The position numbers and the translations under genes were made by a program. This document shows positions 13,516-18,609 of a DNA stretch of 18,609 nt, one piece after another. Positions within the stretch are counted from its first letter, which is position 1. Every line of letters starts with the position of its first letter. Below the pieces are notes generated by a model. It did not search any database. It was not told where the DNA came from and was given only the letters and a program-made list of their open reading frames with translations. This DNA is from Candidatus Aerophobota bacterium (GTDB taxonomy: Bacteria > Aerophobota > Aerophobia > Aerophobales > B47-G16): NCBI GenBank assembly GCA_003648815.1, contig QMPZ01000016.1, forward strand, positions 1-18,609, written 5' to 3'.

Positions 13516-14826
13516 ATGAAGGAAAAACTTATAGTAGAAAAGAAGGATGAAGAGATAGACCTTCTGGTGACGGCCTTCAACGCCTTTACCCGGGCTACGC
13601 AGAAGCTGAAGGAAAGCTATCAGGACCTCAAAGGGCAAGTTGCCACCTTAAACCGAAAATTAGCCGAGGCTAATGAGAAACTCTCCAGGAAGGTAGAGGA
13701 GTTAGATAAAACCAGAAGCTACCTTAACAACATCCTCAACAGTATGATGGATGGACTTATCGCCGTTGACGAAGATGAAAGGATAAACCTCTTCAATCAA
13801 TCCGCAGAAGCCCTCACCAACTTAAAGGCTGAAAAAATCCTGCAAAGGCCTCTTTCAAAAGTTCTGGGAGAAAATAACGACTCCTTCGTCTCCATCCTAA
13901 AAAAGACTTTGAAGGAAGGCAGACCCCTGATGGGGAAAAAAGAGCTGTACATAGGTAAGGATAAGGTCATCCCCCTTGAGGTGACCACTAACCTGATCAA
14001 GGACAAAAAGGGAAAGATAGAGGGAGCGTTGATGGTCTTTCGGGATATATCTCCCATAAGACAGTTAGAAGAGGAAATCCAGCGCAAAAACAGGCTGGCA
14101 ATATTGGGGGAGATGGCGGCAAGCGTAGCCCATGAGATCAGAAATCCCTTAAGTGGAATTGAGGGCTTTGCCCTCCTCTTGCGGAATGCCATAAAAGAGA
14201 AAAAGAAAAGAGAATGGGTCGAGAACATCGTAAAGGGCACCAGAACCTTGAACAACATCATCACAAACCTTTTGAACTTTGCTCGTCCCCTAAGGCCCAA
14301 CTTTCGGGAAGTGAAGATAGAAGAGCTCATTGAGGCCGTCCTACCCTTCGTCTACCAGAGAATTCAAAAGGAAAAGCTCGATATCCAGATTTACAAGCAT
14401 TTCCCTCCGGAGCCAACGAGGATGAAGGCAGATCCGAATCTCCTCAAACAGTGTTTTCTGAATCTGATGTTGAACGCTGTCCAGTCCATATCAAAAGAAG
14501 GAAGGATAACCATCTCCATCAAGAAGGAAATTCATCCCTATCCTACCCCTTATAAGTTCCTCAGGGAGTGGAGGGGTGATTACCTGGTCAACAGGTCCAG
14601 GGGAAACATTTACATAAGGTTCTCCGATACAGGATGCGGCATCTCCGAGGAGGAGAAGAAAAAAATATTTTCTCCCTTCTACACCACCAAACCTGAGGGG
14701 ACAGGTCTGGGACTGGCCATTACTCAGCGGATTGTTCAAAGCCATGGGGGAGATATAAAGGTCGAAAGCAGCTTAAATAAAGGAAGTGTGTTCACCGTTC
14801 GCTTACCCTTAAACAGCTCGGATTAG
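13516..14826 (+). CDS. Soluble PAS-domain sensor histidine kinase (NtrB/FlrB-like)
   Basis: The 436-residue kinase has no membrane segment. It begins with a coiled coil (about 10-68), then a PAS domain (about 70-180), a HisKA dimerisation helix with the phospho-His H206 in SVAHEIRNPLSG, and an ATPase domain with N box NLMLNAVQS (about 316-324), DTGCG (371-375), the F box FSPFYTTKPEGTGLGL and GG near the end. Cytoplasmic kinases of this form paired with an NtrC-type regulator are typical flagellar pairs (FlrBC, FlgSR) that check export-apparatus completion. The regulator gene follows after 9 bp. An ATG at 13510 is directly adjacent to AAAGG; the ATG at 13516 is six bases from it and preferred. 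Confidence 0.92.
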   Translation: MKEKLIVEKKDEEIDLLVTAFNAFTRATQKLKESYQDLKGQVATLNRKLAEANEKLSRKVEELDKTRSYLNNILNSMMDGLIAVDEDERINLFNQSAEALTNLKAEKILQRPLSKVLGENNDSFVSILKKTLKEGRPLMGKKELYIGKDKVIPLEVTTNLIKDKKGKIEGALMVFRDISPIRQLEEEIQRKNRLAILGEMAASVAHEIRNPLSGIEGFALLLRNAIKEKKKREWVENIVKGTRTLNNIITNLLNFARPLRPNFREVKIEELIEAVLPFVYQRIQKEKLDIQIYKHFPPEPTRMKADPNLLKQCFLNLMLNAVQSISKEGRITISIKKEIHPYPTPYKFLREWRGDYLVNRSRGNIYIRFSDTGCGISEEEKKKIFSPFYTTKPEGTGLGLAITQRIVQSHGGDIKVESSLNKGSVFTVRLPLNSSD

Positions 14827-14835
14827 AGGGTTAAG

Positions 14836-16176
14836 ATGGCCATAGAGAAAATCCTGGTAGTGGACGATGAGCCTCTGGTAAGGAATTTTTTGAAGGAGGT
14901 CCTGGAGGCCGAGGATTACGAAGTTCTCACCACCGAAGATGGCCTTTCCGCCTTAAAAGAAGTAGAAAGAGGTGGGATCGACCTGGTGATAACCGACGTC
15001 AGAATGCCAAAGATGAACGGAATTGAGCTCCTAAAAGAGGTCAAGAAGAGATCGCCTTCCACCCTGGTGGTGGTGATAACCGCTTATGGAACCATAGAGA
15101 ACGCGGTGGAAGCTATGAAAAATGGAGCCTGTGATTACATTACCAAGCCTCTTTCTCCGGAACAAATCAAGCTCGCCATACAAAAGGCCTCTCAGCACAA
15201 AAATCTTTTGAACGAAAACAGATACCTCCGCTCAGAGGTAAGCCAGAGGTACAACTTCGAACAGCTAATAGGCAGAAGCCCTCAGATGAGAAGAGTTTAT
15301 GAGATGATAGATCGAGTAGCTCCAACCAACGCCACAGTGTTAATTCAAGGGGAAAGCGGAACCGGTAAGGAACTGGTGGCCAGAGCTATCCATTATCGCA
15401 GTCCTCGCAAAGACAAACCCTTTGTAAAGGTAAACTGCGCCGCACTACCCGAGGACCTTTTAGAAAGCGAGCTATTTGGACATGAGAGAGGAGCCTTCAC
15501 CGGTGCAGTCAGCAAAAGAGAGGGAAGGTTTGAGCTCGCCGACAGGGGCACCCTCTTATTGGACGAGATAAGTGAGACCAGCCCTGCTTTCCAGGCAAAA
15601 CTGCTCAGAGTCCTGCAGGAACAGGAGTTCGAAAGGGTAGGAGGAAGCAAGACCATTAAGGTGGATGTGAGAGTAATCGCCACCACCAATAAGGATCTGA
15701 AACAGGCGATAAGGGAGGGAAAGTTCAGAGAGGACCTTTACTACAGGTTAAATGTGCTGCCTATTTACCTACCCCCTTTGCGAGAAAGAAAAGAAGACAT
15801 ACCTTTGTTAGTTCAGCATTTCTTAGAAAAATACAGCCGCCAGAACGGCCTGAGGATAAAATCCCTGTCCAAAAAGTGCCTTGATATGATGATGCAATAT
15901 GAGTGGCCGGGAAACGTGAGGGAGCTGGAAAATGTGATCGAAAGAGCTGTGGTGATGAGCGAAGGAGAGACAATTTTTCCTGAAAATATTTCCCTGAGTT
16001 CGCCTGTTCAGAAGATGGGTTTATCCTTTCCGGAAGAAATTACCTTAGAGGAAATGGAAAAAAGACTGATACTCCATACCTTGCAAAGGACAGGGGGAAA
16101 TCGAACTGAGGCGGCAAAAATATTGGGAATAAGCGTGAGGACCGTGCGCAACAAGTTAAAAAAATATGGCATGTGA
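14836..16176 (+). CDS. NtrC-family response regulator, sigma-54 activator (FlrC/FlgR-like)
   Basis: A 446-residue protein with a complete receiver (D10, D11, acceptor D54 in VITDVRMP, T82, K104), a linker, an AAA+ domain with GESGTGKE (172-179), GAFTGA (219-224), LLDE and FRED, and a Fis-type HTH at the end (GGNRTEAAKILGISVRTVRNKLKKYG). It should be phosphorylated by the kinase encoded just upstream and then drive sigma-54 promoters. Landmarks fall at the same residue numbers as in the activator at 8625, so the two are paralogues of similar build, but only this one keeps the phosphorylation site. GAGGG precedes the ATG by five bases. Its stop lies one base before a sigma-54 promoter for flgB. 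Confidence 0.95.
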   Translation: MAIEKILVVDDEPLVRNFLKEVLEAEDYEVLTTEDGLSALKEVERGGIDLVITDVRMPKMNGIELLKEVKKRSPSTLVVVITAYGTIENAVEAMKNGACDYITKPLSPEQIKLAIQKASQHKNLLNENRYLRSEVSQRYNFEQLIGRSPQMRRVYEMIDRVAPTNATVLIQGESGTGKELVARAIHYRSPRKDKPFVKVNCAALPEDLLESELFGHERGAFTGAVSKREGRFELADRGTLLLDEISETSPAFQAKLLRVLQEQEFERVGGSKTIKVDVRVIATTNKDLKQAIREGKFREDLYYRLNVLPIYLPPLRERKEDIPLLVQHFLEKYSRQNGLRIKSLSKKCLDMMMQYEWPGNVRELENVIERAVVMSEGETIFPENISLSSPVQKMGLSFPEEITLEEMEKRLILHTLQRTGGNRTEAAKILGISVRTVRNKLKKYGM

Positions 16177-16177
16177 G

Positions 16178-16194
16178 CTGGCACAAATTTTGCC
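16178..16194 (+). promoter_or_regulatory. Sigma-54 (-24/-12) promoter for flgB operon
   Basis: CTGGCACAAATTTTGCC has the full -24 block TGGCAC and -12 block TTGC with GG (16180-16181) and GC (16192-16193) exactly 10 bp apart. The predicted start is about 16205, giving a leader of only about 12 nt that begins at the flgB GGGAGG. Confidence 0.88.
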
Positions 16195-16216
16195 ACTGGA
16201 AAAAGGGAGGAAAAAA

Positions 16217-16585
16217 ATGGGATGGATAAATGATGACCTGACGCTTCTCTTGCTGGAAAAGGCTTTGGACGTCTGTGCATTACGCCATAAGGTCATCGCT
16301 AACAATATCGCCAATGTGGACACTCCTGGATTTAAGGCATCGAGGGTCATCTTCGAGGAAAAGCTAAAAAGAGCCTTAAAAGAGAGTCTCTTGCCATCAG
16401 AGCTCCAGAAGATAAGACCCGAGCTGGTAAGGGATGAGGAATCGAGTCTGCGTGAGGACCTCAACAACGTGGACATAGAAAAGGAGATGGTGAGGTTATC
16501 GGAGAACACCTTAAGATATAATATTTACGCTCAACTTCTCACCGTCAAACTGGGAATACTAAGAGCCGCTATACAGGGAAAATAA
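16217..16585 (+). CDS. flgB: Flagellar basal-body rod protein FlgB
   Basis: FlgB is a proximal rod subunit of the flagellar axle, in the periplasm. The rod-protein signature LRHKVIANNIANVDTPGFKAS near residues 23-43 is intact, and the C-terminal helix (RLSENTLRYNIYAQLLTVKL) matches the family. The open frame extends back to 16166, but the ATG at 16217 has GGGAGG six bases upstream, gives a usual 122-residue protein, and the longer version would run through the sigma-54 promoter. flgC follows after 22 bp. Confidence 0.97.
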   Translation: MGWINDDLTLLLLEKALDVCALRHKVIANNIANVDTPGFKASRVIFEEKLKRALKESLLPSELQKIRPELVRDEESSLREDLNNVDIEKEMVRLSENTLRYNIYAQLLTVKLGILRAAIQGK

Positions 16586-16607
16586 GATAAAATACAGGAG
16601 GCAAAAA

Positions 16608-17027
16608 ATGAGCCTATCCTCCCTATTTTCGGCAATGGAAATTAGCGCCTCAGGACTGAGCGCTCAAAGGATTCGAATGAACGTAATCGCCAGCAACATC
16701 GCCAACGCACAGACCACGCACACTCCAGAAGGAGGTCCCTATCGAAGAAAGGAGGTTATCTTCGGAGCTGTCCTGGAAAGCGCAGGTAAAGGAGAGGGAG
16801 TAAAGGTGCTGGGAATTTTCCCCGACCCTTCTCCGTTTAAGGTGATTTATGATCCATCTCATCCCGATGCCGACCCTCAGGGTTATGTGAAGATGCCCAA
16901 CGTCAACGTCATCCTTGAGATGATAGATATGATTTCAGCTACCCGCTCTTACGAGGCAAACGTATCCGCCCTTAAGGCCGCTCAAAATATGGCCCTTAAG
17001 GCGTTAGAAATAGGGAGGAGATATTAA
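16608..17027 (+). CDS. flgC: Flagellar basal-body rod protein FlgC
   Basis: A second proximal rod subunit, 139 residues, exported through the flagellar apparatus. MEISASGLSAQRIRMNVIASNIANAQTT is the N-terminal rod signature, and the C-terminal YVKMPNVNVILEMIDMISATRSYEANVSALK is the conserved closing helix of rod/hook proteins. AGGAGG stands six bases before the ATG. fliE begins one base after its stop. Confidence 0.98.
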   Translation: MSLSSLFSAMEISASGLSAQRIRMNVIASNIANAQTTHTPEGGPYRRKEVIFGAVLESAGKGEGVKVLGIFPDPSPFKVIYDPSHPDADPQGYVKMPNVNVILEMIDMISATRSYEANVSALKAAQNMALKALEIGRRY

Positions 17028-17028
17028 T

Positions 17029-17337
17029 ATGAAGGACAATCCCATTGGACCGATTGATCGCTCTCTTGAGAAGCTAATTCAGGGATTCAAACAGATACGC
17101 TCAGCCGAGGGAAAGAATAGCACATTTTCAAAGATACTGGGAAATTTAATAAATCAGGTAAATGACCTGCAGAACAAAGCAGATGAAGCAATTCAGAAGC
17201 TGGTCAGTGGTGAGGCGGAAAGCATCCATCAGGTGATGATTGCCGTGGAGAAGGCAGATCTGACATTTCGACTGATGATGGAGATAAGGAACAAGTTGAT
17301 ACAGGCCTATCAAGAAATTATGCGCATGCAAATGTAG
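17029..17337 (+). CDS. fliE: Flagellar hook-basal body complex protein FliE
   Basis: FliE joins the MS ring to the rod. The 102-residue protein has the family's C-terminal half: LINQVNDLQNKADEAIQKLVSGE, then IHQVMIAVEKADLTFRLMMEIRNKLIQAYQEIMRM, which is its conserved helix pair. GGGAGGAG precedes the ATG by about nine bases. It lies between flgC and fliF, the usual order in flgBC-fliEFG clusters. Confidence 0.97.
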   Translation: MKDNPIGPIDRSLEKLIQGFKQIRSAEGKNSTFSKILGNLINQVNDLQNKADEAIQKLVSGEAESIHQVMIAVEKADLTFRLMMEIRNKLIQAYQEIMRMQM

Positions 17338-17386
17338 TGTACGCTAAGATATAAAAAGAGTGAAGGGTTTAATCTAAGGAAAAGAT

Positions 17387-18609
17387 ATGGATTTTCTAAG
17401 ACAGCTAATCGAACAGATCTCATCCATCTGGAAAAAACTGGAAGTCTCTCAAAAGCTGACCATACTGGCAGTAATGATAGGTTTTCTGATCAGCCTTCTT
17501 CTTCTGGTAAGCTATGTCAAGCAACCTGAATATGGTATCCTGTACTCCAACCTCACCTCTGAGGATGCGGGAAATGTGATAAATAAGCTAAGGGAAAAGA
17601 AAATCCCCTATCGCCTGGAGCAGCAGGGAAGGACGATTCTCATTCCCTCCTCCCAAGTATACGAGACCCGAATAGATTTAGCTATGGAAGGTATTCCTAA
17701 GGGAGGGGAGGTGGGATTTGAGATATTTGACAAGACAAACCTGGGGATGAGCAGTTTTATGGAAAAGATAAATTATCAGCGAGCCCTTCAGGGAGAACTC
17801 TCTCGCACCATTCAGGGCTTAAGTGAGGTCCTGCAGGCACGGGTGCACTTGACGATCCCTGAACCAACTCCCTTTATCGAAGAAGAAAAACCCCCTACGG
17901 CAGCTGTAGTCCTGAAGCTCAGACCAGGCGTTCGTTTAAACAAGAACCAGATCTACGGCATTGCCTATCTAGTTGCCAGCAGTGTGGAAGGCTTAGAGCC
18001 TGAAAATGTCTCCATCATAGATGAGAAAGGTAACATGCTCTTTGGCGGAAAGGATAGTTCATACCTTACCTCCTCTCAATTAGAACTGAAAAGGAGTGTG
18101 GAACAATACCTTACTGACAAGATTAGCTCCTTGTTAACTTCTGTGCTGGGACCAAACAAGGTCGTGGCCAGAATAAATGCTGAGCTTAACTTCGACCATA
18201 TACAGCGAACTGAGGAAAGATATAGTCCAAAGGGAAAGGTGGTCCAAAGTGAGACCAGAGATGAGGAACTGAGACGAGGCATGGCCTCTCTCATCGCAGG
18301 AGTTCCCGGGGTAAGCTCAAATATAGGAAATGAATCCATTTCCAATAGCACAGCTCCCCAGGAGGAAAGAAGGGAAAAAAGCAGCGTTCAATACGCCTTG
18401 AACAAGACAGTTGAGCATCTCATAAGGGAGGCGGGAAATATAGAAAAGCTATCCATAGCGGTAATGATTGATGGAACTTATAGAACCACCAAGGATGGAA
18501 AGAGGGAATATATTCCCCGAAGCGAGGAAGAGATGGAAAAGCTTACCTCCATAATCAAGGCCGCCACAGGTTATGATGAAAGTCGGGGAGACACGATCAC
18601 CGTGGCTAA
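17387..18609 (+). CDS. fliF: Flagellar MS-ring protein FliF, N-terminal part
   Basis: Translating from ATG 17387 (AAGGA six bases upstream) gives 407 codons without a stop up to the right edge, so the gene is cut. FliF forms the MS ring in the inner membrane that houses the export gate. A hydrophobic segment at about 24-43 is the first membrane helix. It is followed by the periplasmic ring-building domain start VKQPEYGILYSNLTSEDA, then GFEIFDKTNLGMSSFMEKINYQRALQGEL and RVHLTIPEPTPF, all strongly conserved in FliF. The fragment ends at DTITVA, before the second membrane helix and the FliG-binding tail. Confidence 0.97.
   Translation, partial: MDFLRQLIEQISSIWKKLEVSQKLTILAVMIGFLISLLLLVSYVKQPEYGILYSNLTSEDAGNVINKLREKKIPYRLEQQGRTILIPSSQVYETRIDLAMEGIPKGGEVGFEIFDKTNLGMSSFMEKINYQRALQGELSRTIQGLSEVLQARVHLTIPEPTPFIEEEKPPTAAVVLKLRPGVRLNKNQIYGIAYLVASSVEGLEPENVSIIDEKGNMLFGGKDSSYLTSSQLELKRSVEQYLTDKISSLLTSVLGPNKVVARINAELNFDHIQRTEERYSPKGKVVQSETRDEELRRGMASLIAGVPGVSSNIGNESISNSTAPQEERREKSSVQYALNKTVEHLIREAGNIEKLSIAVMIDGTYRTTKDGKREYIPRSEEEMEKLTSIIKAATGYDESRGDTITVA

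Noticed and set aside
1..18609. CRISPR arrays, insertion sequences, phage genes or long repeats
   Set aside because: No regularly spaced repeats, transposase, integrase or terminal repeats were seen in reading the window.

Overview
The window reads as chromosomal DNA of a flagellated bacterium that I cannot place by species. The proteins are rich in Lys, Glu and Ile, and Arg is often AGA/AGG. It combines a tryptophan-operon control system best known from Bacillus (TRAP, mtrB) with a flagellar cascade run by sigma-54 and NtrC-type activators, as in Vibrio or Campylobacter-like systems. That mix argues against a Bacillus relative and fits an uncultured or deep-branching phylum, but this is inference.

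Left part (1-8395, all on the minus strand). Read in transcription order from the right: a sigma-70-type promoter, rpsI (ribosomal protein S9), a leader with a TRAP-binding repeat, antiterminator and terminator, then trpE-trpG-trpD-trpC-trpF-mtrB. A second promoter inside the end of trpF serves mtrB. Then follow tRNA-Ser(TGA), a Uma2-family protein, tRNA-Ser(GCT), tRNA-Ala(CGC), dnaX and the start of ybaB/ebfC. The operon makes indole-3-glycerol phosphate from chorismate. trpB and trpA are absent from the window. The last gene encodes the Trp-activated RNA-binding protein that should bind the operon's own leader, so the switch and its effector lie in one unit.

Middle (8367-8594). Two divergent promoters stand back to back; their -35 boxes form a perfect 8-bp inverted repeat. 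The rightward transcript starts with a class I cyclic di-GMP (GEMM) riboswitch followed by an intrinsic terminator.

Right part (8625-18609, all on the plus strand). The riboswitch leads into a sigma-54 activator whose receiver domain has Glu at the phosphoacceptor position. About 320 bp of non-coding DNA then leads to a -24/-12 sigma-54 promoter. It precedes a CheY-like receiver, a small CxC protein, a membrane-anchored TPR protein, a FlgN-like chaperone, a soluble PAS histidine kinase and an NtrC-type response regulator. Directly after that regulator is a second -24/-12 promoter, then flgB, flgC, fliE and fliF (cut by the window edge).

Together the right half lays out a flagellar hierarchy: c-di-GMP acts on the riboswitch, which controls activator 1; activator 1 would act on the first sigma-54 promoter to make the kinase/regulator pair; that pair would act on the second promoter to make basal-body rod and MS-ring proteins. 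The order of action is inferred from layout and from known FlrA/FlrBC-type cascades; the motifs themselves are visible in the sequence.
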